A DNA stretch of 64,000 nucleotides, taken from assembly GCA_003170295.1 (NCBI GenBank), contig PNAJ01000063.1, forward strand, positions 1 through 64,000, read 5' to 3'. This document shows positions 18,009 through 28,900 of the stretch, in pieces. Numbering within the stretch: the stretch's first letter is position 1; the number at the start of each line of letters is the position of its first letter. The position numbers and the translations under genes are program-made. The stretch comes from Bryobacterales bacterium (GTDB lineage: Bacteria > Acidobacteriota > Terriglobia > Bryobacterales > Bryobacteraceae). The notes beneath the pieces were generated by a model. The model was not told where the DNA came from and made no database searches. It saw only the letters and a list, made by a program, of their open reading frames with translations.

Positions 18009-19580
18009 ATGTCTGAACATAAGTCAGGGAATCCGGTAACTCGCAGAGAGGCTTTGCGGCGAGTGGGGAATGGCTTCGGCATGATGGCGTTCGCCGGAAT
18101 GCTCGGCCAGTCGTTGCGCGCCGGGACGATTCTGCGCCCCGATGGCACCATGGGCAACGCCGTTCTCGACTACCCGCAGCGAATCAAGCGCGTGATTTTC
18201 CTGTTCATGAACGGTGGTCTTTCCACCATCGATAGCTTCGACCCCAAGCCGGCATTGGAAAAATACGACGGGAAGCCTCTCCCCGGCGGAGATATCCCGA
18301 CCGAGCGGAAGACTGGCGAGCTGATGAAGTCGCCCTTCAAGTTTAAGAAGTACGGCAAGTGCGGCATGGATGTTAGTGAACTATGGCCTCATCTGGGCGA
18401 TGTGGCCGACGATATTTGCTGGGTCCGATCGGTCTACACCGACATTCCCAATCACGAGCCGTCGTGCCTAATGATGAACACCGGCGCGAATCAAGCCGGC
18501 CGGCCGTCGATGGGCGCGTGGCTCACCTACGGTCTTGGAACGGAGAACCAGAATCTACCGGGCTACGTTGTTCTGTGTCCCACGGTGCCCACCACGGTTG
18601 GTCCGCCTCTGTGGAGCAATGGGTTCCTGCCCGCCATTAACCAGGGCCAGTTCATTTCCAATCGAGTCCAGGCGCCCGGCGCCGATGGCGAGATGGACGA
18701 CATGGAAATGGCCGAGGAGATGCCGAAGGAAGAGGAGAAGTCCGCCAAAGATAAAGATTCCAAGGACGGTAAGAAGGAAGAAAAACCCAAGAAAGTAGTT
18801 GTTGAGAAAAGCTTCGATCCGAAGAAACTCGTCAGCTATGTCAACAACCCTAAGTTCTCGCTGGTCCAGCAGCGCCGCGAGCTTGACTTGATCGAGAAGC
18901 TGGAGAAGATGCGCGAGGTGCAGACGGGTGCCGATGCGCAGGTGGAGGCGTCCATCAAGTCGATGGAGATCGCCTATCGCATGCAGACTGAGGCTCCCGA
19001 AGTGTTTGATGTGCGCAAGGAATCGCAGGCGACACTCGATATGTACGGTCCCGGCGCAGTGGCTCGCGGCTGCCTCACGGCCGTTCGACTCGCCGAAAAG
19101 GGCGTGCGTATGACGCAGGTTTATTATTCGCAGGGCGACCCCTGGGATGCCCACGGCGATATCTTCGCTCACAAGACCAACGCGAAAAATTCAGATCAGG
19201 GTTTCGCGGCGGTGATCAAGGATTTAAAAAACCGTGGCTTGTGGAAAGATACTTTAGTCGTCTGCGGATCGGAATTTGGCCGCACCCCAGTACGCGAAGT
19301 CGGCGGAGCGGGCGCAGCCCTAAAGAGAGGCCGCGACCACAATCCCTTCGGATTCACCATGTGGCTCGCAGGCGGCGCTGTTAAAGGCGGCACGATCTAC
19401 GGCGCAACGGACGAGTTTGGATTCAAAGCCATTGAGAAGCCGGTGCACGTTCACGACATCCACGCGACCATTCTTTATTTGTTCGGGATCGATCATACTA
19501 AGCTTACGTACCGGTACAGCGGACGGGACTTCCGCCTGACCGACGTCTCGGGTAACGTGCTTCACGAGTTACTCGCCTGA
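18009..19580 (+). CDS. DUF1501 family exported protein
   Basis: A 523-residue protein with a twin-Arg-like leader (RREALRRVGNGFGMMAFAGM). It carries the sulfatase-like DUF1501 landmarks: KRVIFLFMNGGLSTIDSFDP, NHEPSCLMMNTG, MTQVYYSQGDPWDAHGD, LVVCGSEFGRTPV and RGRDHNPFGFTMWLAGG, then HDIHATILYLFGIDH. An insert around residues 235-270 is almost entirely Glu, Lys and Asp, which is atypical. The fold is alkaline-phosphatase-like, but the enzymatic role is unproven. It is the partner of the upstream DUF1549/DUF1553 protein. Confidence 0.9.
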   Translation: MSEHKSGNPVTRREALRRVGNGFGMMAFAGMLGQSLRAGTILRPDGTMGNAVLDYPQRIKRVIFLFMNGGLSTIDSFDPKPALEKYDGKPLPGGDIPTERKTGELMKSPFKFKKYGKCGMDVSELWPHLGDVADDICWVRSVYTDIPNHEPSCLMMNTGANQAGRPSMGAWLTYGLGTENQNLPGYVVLCPTVPTTVGPPLWSNGFLPAINQGQFISNRVQAPGADGEMDDMEMAEEMPKEEEKSAKDKDSKDGKKEEKPKKVVVEKSFDPKKLVSYVNNPKFSLVQQRRELDLIEKLEKMREVQTGADAQVEASIKSMEIAYRMQTEAPEVFDVRKESQATLDMYGPGAVARGCLTAVRLAEKGVRMTQVYYSQGDPWDAHGDIFAHKTNAKNSDQGFAAVIKDLKNRGLWKDTLVVCGSEFGRTPVREVGGAGAALKRGRDHNPFGFTMWLAGGAVKGGTIYGATDEFGFKAIEKPVHVHDIHATILYLFGIDHTKLTYRYSGRDFRLTDVSGNVLHELLA

Positions 19581-19609
19581 GGCCATCGGCTGCATCATCG
19601 TTTTCTATT

Positions 19610-19638
19610 TGACACGCCGTCGTCTTTCTCTTACACTG
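19610..19638 (+). promoter_or_regulatory. Sigma-70-type promoter for the Oar-like receptor
   Basis: TTGACA (19610-19615), a 17-nt spacer, and TACACT (19633-19638). It sits about 120 nt upstream of the receptor ATG, implying a long leader. The gene itself has a strong AGGAGG at 19745-19750. This is the best-formed promoter in the window. Confidence 0.65.
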
Positions 19639-19759
19639 CTGTAACGCTTCTGTTTTCTGGGTTGTGAACTCTTAATAGTTACTTCTCCCTGTTGAGACAC
19701 CTGTATCCCCGTCACGCTTCCGGCATTCAGTCAGAACCAAGACCAGGAGGATAGTCTCA

Positions 19760-22700
19760 ATGCTTCGTTTTTCCTTCGCGCTCCTGTTGGGCGTGTTGCC
19801 CCTCGCCGCGCAGAATAGTTCCCTCAGTGGAGTGATTACCGACGCGCACAGCGCCGCAATTCCCGGCGTTGCGGTTACCGTGAAGAACCTCGACACGTCC
19901 GCCGTGAGATCCACCCTCGCCAATGCCTTCGGTGAATATGAAGTCGTGCAGGTTCCACCCGGAAAGTACAGCGTGACGATAGAGAAGCCGGGATTTCGCT
20001 CCCACGCGACCCAGGTTGTGTTGCAGACCAACACTCCGTCCACGCTGAGTATCAAGCTTGAGGTCAGCTCCGTCAGCGAAATTGTGAGCGTTACAGCCGA
20101 AGCTTCGGTGGTCAATGCGGAGAACGCTTCGCTTGGGAATCCATTCACTGAAAAGCAGGTCAAGGAGATTCCGTTGCAGACACGCAACATCGTCGCGCTA
20201 CTGGGCGTGGAACCGGGCGTGGCCTCCACCGGCCAGGTGCTGGGCGCGCGGGCCGATCAGAATAACGTGCTTCTCGATGGCGTCGATGTCAACGACAGTC
20301 AAGGCAAGGATGGATTTAACGCCGTACTTCCCATACCTCTCGATTCGGTGCAGGAGTTTCGCACCACGATCGCAGGACTGGGGGCCGATCAAGGACGTTC
20401 CTCCGGCGGACAGGTATCGATCATTACCAAGAGCGGATCGAATCAGTTTCACGGAACGCTTTACGAATACAACCGCAACACGGATCTGACGGCGGATAGC
20501 TGGTTCAGTAATCGTGCGGGTGTTCCGCGCGCCGCGTTGGTGCGCAATCAGTATGGTGCTTCCGTCGGTGGTCCGATTCTAAAGAACAAGCTGTTTTTCT
20601 TTTATAACTTTGAAGGCCGCAAGGACCGCAGCGCCACGGCGGTGAACCGCACCGTCCCCAGCGATACCCTGAAGCAAGGGGAGATTCTCGTGGCCCTAAA
20701 GAACGCCCCGACCGCCACGCTGACTCCCAACCAGATCAAAGCCATCGACCCGCTGGGCATCGGCGAAAGCCAATACATGTTCAAATATCTTGCCGCGTAT
20801 CCGTCTGGCAACAATCCCGCGTCGTCAGCCGATAAGGGTCTCAACTTCAACGTGCTTACTTTCAATGCTCCAACGCCTCTGAACAATCACGCGCAGGTGG
20901 GAAGGATCGATTACAATCTCGATCCGGCGGGCAAGCACACCATCGCGGTACGCGGGACTCTCAATGGAGCCTCGCAGGCTTCCACGTCGACCTCGGCGCT
21001 GGCGGAATTTCCCGGACAGGCGTCTCCGCAAACTACGCTGGACAATTCGCGCGGAGTATCGACACGCTATACGGCTATTCTCACGTCGCATCTGGTCAAC
21101 GTAGTCGATTATGGATACACCCGGCTTGGAACCGCGAGCACAGGTGTAAGTACCGTAATTCCGAGCTTCTATTTCGCGACACCCGTCAGCACCGCGCGAC
21201 CGTCCCAGCGGGTAGCGCCCACCACGAACATTACGGACGATCTGACGTGGACCAAGGGGCGGCACACCGTCCAGTTCGGGTTGAACTTGCGGTTCATGGA
21301 GAACGACAATCTGGCTTACAAAAACAACGTTCCCAACTACAGTTTTAGCCGAAATACTCTACTGGGGCTTGGCGGCGACATCACTGCGGACGTGACATCC
21401 TACCTCGGCAACGGAGCTGCTCTCTCCTCCGGTACCAACGTCACGAATGCTTTCGGTCCGGTTCTCGGCCTGTTGAACCAATACGGCGGAACTTATAACT
21501 ATAACGCCAAGGGAGCGGCGATTCCGTTCGGAAGCCCGGTGACCACCGCGTTTGTCGATCACGGATATGAAGGATACGTGCAGGATACATTCAAGTGGAA
21601 GCGCAATTTCACTATCACCGCCGGACTCCGCTATTCGCTCTTCGGCGTGCCGTATGAGAAGACCGGCTTGGAAGTGGTTCCGCAGACCTCTCTAAGTCAA
21701 TACTTTGCTGATCGCAACGGTGCTCAGGCCTTGGGGATTCCGAACTACGCTTTATCGACAGCAGCGGTAAGCTATAACCTCGGAGGCCCTCTCAATAACG
21801 GACCCGGTTATTATCCTTTGGACAAGAAGGATTGGGCGCCGCGCCTTGCCCTTGCCTACAGTCCCGAGGGAGGCATGCTGGCGAAACTTCTGGGCAAGGG
21901 AAGCGTGTTACGCGCCGGCGCCGCGATTGTCTATGATAACTACGGCGGAGCGATGGCGCAGTCGTTTGCTTCCTCGGGATCTCCAGGGCTTGCCACCGCC
22001 GTAGCTCAGCCAGTCAATGGCAACTTCACCACAAGTTTCCGCTATACGGGCAGCACGCTGCCCACGTTGCCGACTGTCGCGGGTGGCTCCTTCCCGCTGA
22101 CGCCGCAAACTATCACGGGCGGATTTACCACTTTTAGTGGTGTGTCAGGCGACCTGAAAGCGCCCTATGAACATCTTCTTAACTTTAATTATGCCCGCCC
22201 TCTGCCGCATAAGCTAAGCCTTGAAGTCGGTTACGCGGGACGCCTTGGCCATCGGCAAATCGTCCAGCAGGACTTCGGCCAGCCGCTCACCAACTTTAAG
22301 GACACAGCCTCTGGCCAAACGTGGACCCAAGCCAGCACGGTGTTCGCGAAGCTTTATGACGGCACTAACGGCAATAACGGCCTAACTCCCGCACAGGTGA
22401 AGGCCAACCCTAGTCTGGTTCCCAATCAGCCTTTCTTTGAGAACCTCTTCGCAAACGCGAAGAACCTCTACATCACCGGCAGCGCGAGCGCCAATTACTT
22501 TTACGACGTCTATGGCAACTACGCCGGCAGCGACCTTGACGGTATGAACGACATGGATCGTATTCGCCAGTCCAATGGGACCTGCATCGTGAAGTTTGGA
22601 TGCAACACGTTTTTCCCGCTTCAAAACTCAGGTCTGGAAGCTTACTCCAACGCGGGTAAGTCCTCATATCATGCCGGAACCTTGGTTCTCCGCCGCGCGG

Positions 22701-23428
22701 TATCTAACGGATGGGGATTCGACTTTAACTACACTCTCGGTCACTCACTCGACAATGGTTCATCCTCGGAGACCAGCGGCGGCGCAGCGTTGCAGGACGC
22801 GTTCAACCCGAACGCCTATCGCGGACCATCCGATTTTGACAGCCGCCACACGGTCACAGCGGATGCAGTGGTTGAAATACCCGTCGGCAAGGGTAAGCAC
22901 TTCCTATCGAACATCCCCGGCTGGATGAATCAGATCGTCGGCGGCTGGCAGGCAACCACGCTGATTTCTTTTTATAGTGGGACTCCTCTCAACATCACCG
23001 ACTCTGGAGTTTATAATGTGAACTATGAATACTCGGCTTTCGCTATCCTGAATCCGGGTTCCAAGCTACCCGCTAACGGATTCACGTTCGATCAGAACGG
23101 AAATCCCAGCATTTTCGCGAATTCGAACGCTGTGAACTCTTTCGTTGGCCAGTATCCAGGGACCGTGGGAACCCGCGGGATACTTCGTGGGCCGCACTTC
23201 ATCAATACCGACTTGGCCGTTAGCAAGAGCTTTCGCCTCCCTTGGGAAAACCAAGGAGTCGCGCTCCGGGTAGAGGCGTTCAATGCCTTCAATCACGTGA
23301 ACTTCGGTACTCCCAGCCTGAGCTTAGCCACTCCAAGCACATTTGGTGAAATCACCAGCTATGCTGGTAGCGGTCCGAATCAGGCCGGTCCACGCGTCAT
23401 GCAAATTGCGCTACGCTACAATTTCTGA
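19760..23428 (+). CDS. Oar-like outer-membrane receptor with carboxypeptidase-regulatory domain
   Basis: A 1222-residue outer-membrane protein: signal peptide (to about residue 18), then a carboxypeptidase-regulatory-like Ig domain (SLSGVITDAHSAAIPGVAVT to about residue 100). A TonB-receptor plug follows (EIPLQTRNIVALLGVEPGVA, DQNNVLLDGVDVND, SSGGQVSIITKSGSNQFHGT), then a long beta-barrel ending in an aromatic-terminated strand (MQIALRYNF). This is the Acidobacterial Oar/CarbopepD_reg-2 type, thought to take up or bind large substrates. No clear TonB box was seen. A perfect AGGAGG precedes the ATG by 9 nt. The MBL-fold gene starts 2 nt after the stop and is probably co-transcribed. Confidence 0.9.
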   Translation: MLRFSFALLLGVLPLAAQNSSLSGVITDAHSAAIPGVAVTVKNLDTSAVRSTLANAFGEYEVVQVPPGKYSVTIEKPGFRSHATQVVLQTNTPSTLSIKLEVSSVSEIVSVTAEASVVNAENASLGNPFTEKQVKEIPLQTRNIVALLGVEPGVASTGQVLGARADQNNVLLDGVDVNDSQGKDGFNAVLPIPLDSVQEFRTTIAGLGADQGRSSGGQVSIITKSGSNQFHGTLYEYNRNTDLTADSWFSNRAGVPRAALVRNQYGASVGGPILKNKLFFFYNFEGRKDRSATAVNRTVPSDTLKQGEILVALKNAPTATLTPNQIKAIDPLGIGESQYMFKYLAAYPSGNNPASSADKGLNFNVLTFNAPTPLNNHAQVGRIDYNLDPAGKHTIAVRGTLNGASQASTSTSALAEFPGQASPQTTLDNSRGVSTRYTAILTSHLVNVVDYGYTRLGTASTGVSTVIPSFYFATPVSTARPSQRVAPTTNITDDLTWTKGRHTVQFGLNLRFMENDNLAYKNNVPNYSFSRNTLLGLGGDITADVTSYLGNGAALSSGTNVTNAFGPVLGLLNQYGGTYNYNAKGAAIPFGSPVTTAFVDHGYEGYVQDTFKWKRNFTITAGLRYSLFGVPYEKTGLEVVPQTSLSQYFADRNGAQALGIPNYALSTAAVSYNLGGPLNNGPGYYPLDKKDWAPRLALAYSPEGGMLAKLLGKGSVLRAGAAIVYDNYGGAMAQSFASSGSPGLATAVAQPVNGNFTTSFRYTGSTLPTLPTVAGGSFPLTPQTITGGFTTFSGVSGDLKAPYEHLLNFNYARPLPHKLSLEVGYAGRLGHRQIVQQDFGQPLTNFKDTASGQTWTQASTVFAKLYDGTNGNNGLTPAQVKANPSLVPNQPFFENLFANAKNLYITGSASANYFYDVYGNYAGSDLDGMNDMDRIRQSNGTCIVKFGCNTFFPLQNSGLEAYSNAGKSSYHAGTLVLRRAVSNGWGFDFNYTLGHSLDNGSSSETSGGAALQDAFNPNAYRGPSDFDSRHTVTADAVVEIPVGKGKHFLSNIPGWMNQIVGGWQATTLISFYSGTPLNITDSGVYNVNYEYSAFAILNPGSKLPANGFTFDQNGNPSIFANSNAVNSFVGQYPGTVGTRGILRGPHFINTDLAVSKSFRLPWENQGVALRVEAFNAFNHVNFGTPSLSLATPSTFGEITSYAGSGPNQAGPRVMQIALRYNF

Positions 23429-23430
23429 TC

Positions 23431-24318
23431 GTGAAGCTCAAGCTCGTCCTTTGCGCACTGGCCGCGTTCGCCGTAGCCAGTGCGCAGGAAACCGGCGCCC
23501 TTCCGGCGTCGTGGATCACCAGTGGACCTAACTGCCTCGAAGTTCCGGAATGGCAGGTGCATCAATACAACCCGACCTTCTTCATTCTTCGCGAATCCGG
23601 CTGTACGAACTACGAGAAGCCTTTCCTCTATCTGCTCTTCGGTAAAGACCGAGCGTTGTTAGTCGACACCGGCGCGGGCCCCGTCGACACTGCGGCCTTC
23701 ACGCAAAAGTTAATCGCGAAATGGCTCAAGCTAAACCAGCGCGCGTCTATTTCGCTTATGGTAGTCCACTCACACGCGCATGGCGATCACATCGCAGGCG
23801 ATAAAGGGTTTACCGGGATCCCCGACGTAACCTTGATCCCCGCCACCGTGGAGGCTCAACAAAAAGCTTTCGGCATCGCGAATTGGCCCGAGCAGAACGG
23901 AGCCATCGACCTCGGCGAGCGCATCGTCGACGTCATTCCGATCCCCGGCCATCAGCCCGCTCATGTGGCTTACTACGACCGTAAAACCGGCATACTGCTC
24001 ACCGGCGACCATCTCTACCCCGGACGCCTCTACATCACCGATTTCCCAGCCTACGTCGGCAGCACCCAGCGCCTCGTGCAATTCACCGACACTCGCCCCG
24101 TGACCCACATCCTGGGATGCCACATCGAGCAGTCGTCAACTCCTTATGTCGACTACCCCATCGGCACCATCTACCAACCGAGCGAACATAGCCTGGAATT
24201 AGGACGGGCTCACTTACTAGAGTTAATATCCGCCCTCGAAGCCCTGCGCGGCAAGCCAGCGAGAGTCTCCCTCCGCGACCTGACCATCTATCCGCGCGAA
24301 CCTCGCCCCGCCAAGTAA
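23431..24318 (+). CDS. Secreted metallo-beta-lactamase-fold hydrolase
   Basis: A 295-residue protein starting at GTG 23431 with signal peptide MKLKLVLCALAAFAVASAQ. The zinc-binding HxHxDH motif is H115-A-H117-G-D119-H120, with later metal ligands expected in IPIPGHQPAHVAYYD and LLTGDHLYPGRLYI. The MBL superfamily includes lactonases, glyoxalase II-like and phosphodiesterase-like enzymes; the substrate is not identifiable here. It is likely co-transcribed with the receptor. Its last 31 nt overlap the end of the convergent allophanate hydrolase gene. Confidence 0.87.
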   Translation: MKLKLVLCALAAFAVASAQETGALPASWITSGPNCLEVPEWQVHQYNPTFFILRESGCTNYEKPFLYLLFGKDRALLVDTGAGPVDTAAFTQKLIAKWLKLNQRASISLMVVHSHAHGDHIAGDKGFTGIPDVTLIPATVEAQQKAFGIANWPEQNGAIDLGERIVDVIPIPGHQPAHVAYYDRKTGILLTGDHLYPGRLYITDFPAYVGSTQRLVQFTDTRPVTHILGCHIEQSSTPYVDYPIGTIYQPSEHSLELGRAHLLELISALEALRGKPARVSLRDLTIYPREPRPAK

Positions 24319-25973
24319 CTTCTCCATCCGCCAAACCGAGTGATCTCCGTTGCCCCTTCGATTGCATAGCCCTCGCAGATGAAACACTTCACTACTTCGC
24401 CGCTATCAAGCGTGACGCTACCGATACCCAGCGGCGGCGGCACCGCAGCCACAAAGCCACCGAATCGATCCTCCGGGATTGCCCACACTTCGACCTCAAT
24501 CCCCGAGCCTTCGAATTGCGCATCGCGTACCAACCCAGGCTTCGGTGGAACAGTCCCGTCGAGCGCGTATAATCGATACCCGCGCGCAGTCCTGCAAGTC
24601 TTAACTAATCGAGCCCCGCGCTCCGTCAACTGCCAGTTCAGCGGTTGACCACTCAAGTGCGCTCCGACGACCGCAACGGAAACACATCCCGGCGCAGAAG
24701 CCTTGACCAGCGCTCCCCGAGCGTAGCGATCCGCGAGCGACAACAAAGCCTCATCCGCAAACGCCGGTCCGATGAGCGACACCCCAAACGGCAGACCATT
24801 CGCGCGAAATCCCGCCGGTACCGCAACCGCCGCCAAATCAAGCAGGTTCACGAAGTTCGTATAGTAGCCAAGATTAGTATTCAGTTTGACCGGCTCGCGA
24901 GCGATAGCCTCATGTGTGTAAATCGCCCCAGTCGTTGGCAGAACGATCACGTCCATCGTTTGCCATTCAACCTCAGACGCACGCCTTAACTGACGCAGCT
25001 TATAGTCGGCTTCGAACGCATCCACCGCACTATACTTCCGAGCCCCCGCGATAATTTCCCGCACCACCGGATTCATCTCATCCGCATGAGTGTCCATAAA
25101 CTCGCGAATGGCCGATAGCCTCTCCGCCACCCACGGCCCCGAATAGAGCAACGCAGCTACCGCGCGGAAGCTTGAGTAGTCTATCTCGATCTTCTCTCCA
25201 CCGAGCCGCTCTAACTCAACCAACGCCTTCCGATAAAGCCCCTCCGCCTCCTCATCTTCAAAAAACTCCAAATGTTCCCGGGAAGGAACACCAAACCGAA
25301 AAGCTCCACCAAGCCATGGAGCAGCATCCTGGCCGACCCCGGCCACGCGCGAAAACGGATCGCCAGCATCGAACCCGCGTGCGACATCCCACACTCGCCG
25401 AGCCACATCGCAATCCCTGGCAAAGATCGAAACGCAATCGAGCGACCGGCACGCAGGCACCACACCCCTAGTCGACAGCAACCCACGCGACGGTTTCAGC
25501 CCCACGATGTTATTGAACGCCGCAGGCACTCGTCCCGACCCCGCCGTGTCCGTGCCGAGGGCAAAGTCCACTAACCCCCGCGCCACCGCTACCGCCGATC
25601 CCGCGCTCGATCCTCCAGAAATATAGCGCTCGTCAAATACGCTCGAACACGCGCCATATGGCGACCGCGTGCCCACCAGCCCTGTCGCGAATTGATCCAA
25701 GTTAGTCTTGCCAATCGGGATCGCCCCCGCATTCATGAGCCTCTCGACAACCGTAGCGCTGCGGTCGGGCCGATACGCATACGCCGGACAGCCCGCCGTC
25801 GTCGGCAGACCTGCGAGGTCGATGTTGTCCTTGATCGCAAACGTCATGCCCGCGAGCGGCCCGTCACCTTGTTGCCTTGCTCTTGCCGCCGAAACTTCGC
25901 GCGGCACCACCGAAATCCAGACAGGACCCAGCGGCTCGCTTTCGATGCGATCGTAAACGTCCTCCACTTTCAT
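24288..25973 (-). CDS. Allophanate hydrolase (AtzF-like)
   Basis: A 561-residue amidase-signature enzyme that splits allophanate to ammonia and CO2. The catalytic Lys lies in MTFAIKDNIDLAG, and the Ser-cisSer-Ser set in YISGGSSAGSAVAVARG and GTDTAGSGRVPAAFN. After the amidase domain (to about residue 430) a C-terminal allophanate-hydrolase domain follows, with RLYALDGTVPPKPGLVR and VEVWAIPEDRFGGFV. This is the full two-domain layout. Its ATG shares one base with the upstream carboxylase stop. With the carboxylase and two DUF1989 subunits it completes a nitrogen-release pathway. Confidence 0.93.
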   Translation of the reverse strand: MKVEDVYDRIESEPLGPVWISVVPREVSAARARQQGDGPLAGMTFAIKDNIDLAGLPTTAGCPAYAYRPDRSATVVERLMNAGAIPIGKTNLDQFATGLVGTRSPYGACSSVFDERYISGGSSAGSAVAVARGLVDFALGTDTAGSGRVPAAFNNIVGLKPSRGLLSTRGVVPACRSLDCVSIFARDCDVARRVWDVARGFDAGDPFSRVAGVGQDAAPWLGGAFRFGVPSREHLEFFEDEEAEGLYRKALVELERLGGEKIEIDYSSFRAVAALLYSGPWVAERLSAIREFMDTHADEMNPVVREIIAGARKYSAVDAFEADYKLRQLRRASEVEWQTMDVIVLPTTGAIYTHEAIAREPVKLNTNLGYYTNFVNLLDLAAVAVPAGFRANGLPFGVSLIGPAFADEALLSLADRYARGALVKASAPGCVSVAVVGAHLSGQPLNWQLTERGARLVKTCRTARGYRLYALDGTVPPKPGLVRDAQFEGSGIEVEVWAIPEDRFGGFVAAVPPPLGIGSVTLDSGEVVKCFICEGYAIEGATEITRFGGWRSYLAGRGSRG

Positions 25974-28900
25974 CAGCCGTTCTCCTTGCTAATCGTCGCC
26001 AATCGCTGCCCTGCTGAAACCAGCGCTCCCAGCGCGCAATGCAGCTTTTCCAGCACTCCACCCACGGGTGCCGTCACTGCAATCTCCATCTTCATCGCCT
26101 CCAGCACGATCAGCCTTTGCCCTGCCTCGACGCGCTGCCCCGGCTCCACCGCGATGCTCCACACACTTGCCGTAACTGGCGAAGAAATCGCCCGGCATCC
26201 TTCCGGCAAAGTTTCCTCAGCACCGGCGTCTGGCTGCCCTGCGTCTACCGGCTCTGCGAACTTCTCCGTGCCCCACCGTTCGCGTTCTGCTAGGAAGGCC
26301 TGCTGCTGGCGATGCTTCCATTCCATCGTCTCGTCGCGGATGGAATCCAGGAACGCGTGATAATCCTTCAACCGGAAGTCTTGTTCTTCGATGCGCAGCG
26401 AGTAACCCCCGTGCGGAAACGCATCGCGGATTTTGAGGAGCTCATCCGCGCCCACCGCATGAAAGCGAATCTGATCGAAGGTCCGCAGCAGCCACGGAGT
26501 GGCCTTTGAATACGTGTTCCACATCTGTACGGTACGCCCGACAAACTGGTAACCGCCCGGACCCTCCATCCCGTAGACGCACATATACGCTCCACCGATC
26601 CCCACCGCGTTTTCCGGCGTCCACGTCCGCGCTGGATTGTACTTCGTCGTCACCAGCCGATGCCGCGGATCGGTCGGTGTCGCCACCGGGGCGCCCAGAT
26701 AAACATCCCCCAGGCCCAACACCAGGTAGTTCGCGTCGAACACAATCCGCTTCACGTCTTCGATCGATTCGAGCCCATTAATGCGCCGGATAAATTCGAT
26801 GTTGCTCGGGCACCACGGCGCGTCGGGCCGAACCGACTGCATGTATTTCTGAATCGCCAGCAGCGTCGCCGGATCTTCCCAGGAGAGCGGCAGGTGCATG
26901 ATCCGCGATGGCACTACCATATCGTCGAGATTTGGAATCCTCTTCTCGCATTCATCGAGCGCCGCGAGCAACGCCTCGCGCTCCAGCACCCTCGTGTCGT
27001 AATGAATCTGGAGCGACCGCACGCCAGCCGTGATGTCGATGATCCCTTCGATCCGCGCCGCGCGCAGCTCCGTCTCCAGCGCGTGAACGCGGATGCGCAG
27101 ATTCAGATCGAGAACCATCGCCCCATACTCGACAAGAAGATATCGATCTCCGTCCGCGCGAATGGCGACGTCGCCATTTCTCTGCAGCACCGGGTCCTCT
27201 CGAACGGGGTCGCAAAACCGCACCAGATCGCCAGGCTTCAACTGCCCGATCTTCCACAACTCCTCATGGATAATGGTCGCGGGACACACAAAGCCGCCGA
27301 GGCTCGGACCGTCGGGACCAAGAATCACCGGCATATCGCCCGTAAAATCCACCGTGCCGATAGCGTAAGCGGTGTCGTGAATGTTCGAAGGATGCAGCCC
27401 TGCCTCGCCGCCGTCCTTGCGAGCCCAAACCGGTTTCGGACCAATCAGCCGCACACCCGTTCGATCGGAGTTGTAGTGAACCTTCCAAGGGGTCGAGAAA
27501 AACATCTCGATGTCTTCGACCGTGAAAAAATCGGGAGCCCCATGGGGCCCATACATCGCCCCAATCTCCCAGGCTCTACCGTACTCTGGGACGATCTGCG
27601 AAAACACACTAGTGTCCTGTTTGGGCAGGTGGGGCGGACGCCCTCGTCCGCGCCGGACCCCCTGGTCCGGCTCTGCCGAACTGGGCGTGGAAATCCCCAG
27701 AACATCCCCCGCTCGCAGCGCCCGCCCCGCATGCCCGCCGAATTTCCCTAAAATAAACGTGCTCCGGCTACCCAGATACTTCGGCACGTCAAACCCACCC
27801 GCCACCGCCAGGTAAGCCCGCGCTCCTCCGCCCTCAGCCGACGCCAATTCCAGAAGCGCTCCCCGTTTCACTGAGACGGCCTTCCAAGGCGCGACCGCAA
27901 CGCCATCGAGCCGAGCGCCAAAATCGGCGCCCGTCAGCGCAATGAACGCGTCGGATCGAAACCGCAGCGCCGGCCCAGTCACGGCAATTTCCAAGCCGGC
28001 CTCGCCCTCACCGTTTCCCACCAGTCGATTCGCGATCCGGAACGCCAGCGCATCCATCGGACCCGAAGGCGGCACACCAACGTGCCAATATCCGACCCGT
28101 CCTGGATAATCCTGAATCGTGGTCTGCGTCCCTGGCTCGACGACATCGATCGCGTTCGTTCGATAATTGAAAGTTTTGAGATAAGCCGTCGTGACGCCGC
28201 CCGCCGCAAACACCGGATCGTCGCAGACCTGCCGCAGATATTCGACATTCGTTTCGATCCCAGCGACCTTGCACGCATTGAGCGCATCGCGAAGTCTCGT
28301 CAGAGCCGCGGCGCGATCCTCTCCATGAACGATGATCTTCGCAAGCATCGGATCGTAGTATGGCGTCACTTCCGATCCGGACTCCACCCACGTCTCAACG
28401 CGCACACCCGTCGGCCATTCGACGTGCGTCAATCGGCCCGCGCTAGGCTGGAAGTCCTTATACGGATCCTCTGCATAGACCCGAACCTGCATTGAGCAGC
28501 CAATAGGTGGCACAGGCTTTAGCCTGTGTTCCCCCGCAGCCTGCCGCACCATCCACTCCACCAGATCGATGCCAGTCACTTCCTCGGTAACACCATGCTC
28601 TACTTGCAAACGTGTGTTCACTTCAAGAAAGTAAAACTTCCCAGTGTCGTTGTCGTAAATGAACTCGACAGTGCCGGCCGATTGGTACTGAACTGCTTCT
28701 CCTAGTCGCACCGCACACTCAAATAGCGTTTTCCGAGCTGCATCGTCAAGCCCAGGCGCGGGCGTCTCCTCGATCACCTTCTGGTTCCGTCGCTGCGCCG
28801 AGCAATCGCGCTCACCGAGGGAGATCACGTTCCCCGTGCCATCGCCGAAAATCTGCACTTCGATGTGCCGGGCATTGGAAACAAACTTTTCGAGATACAA

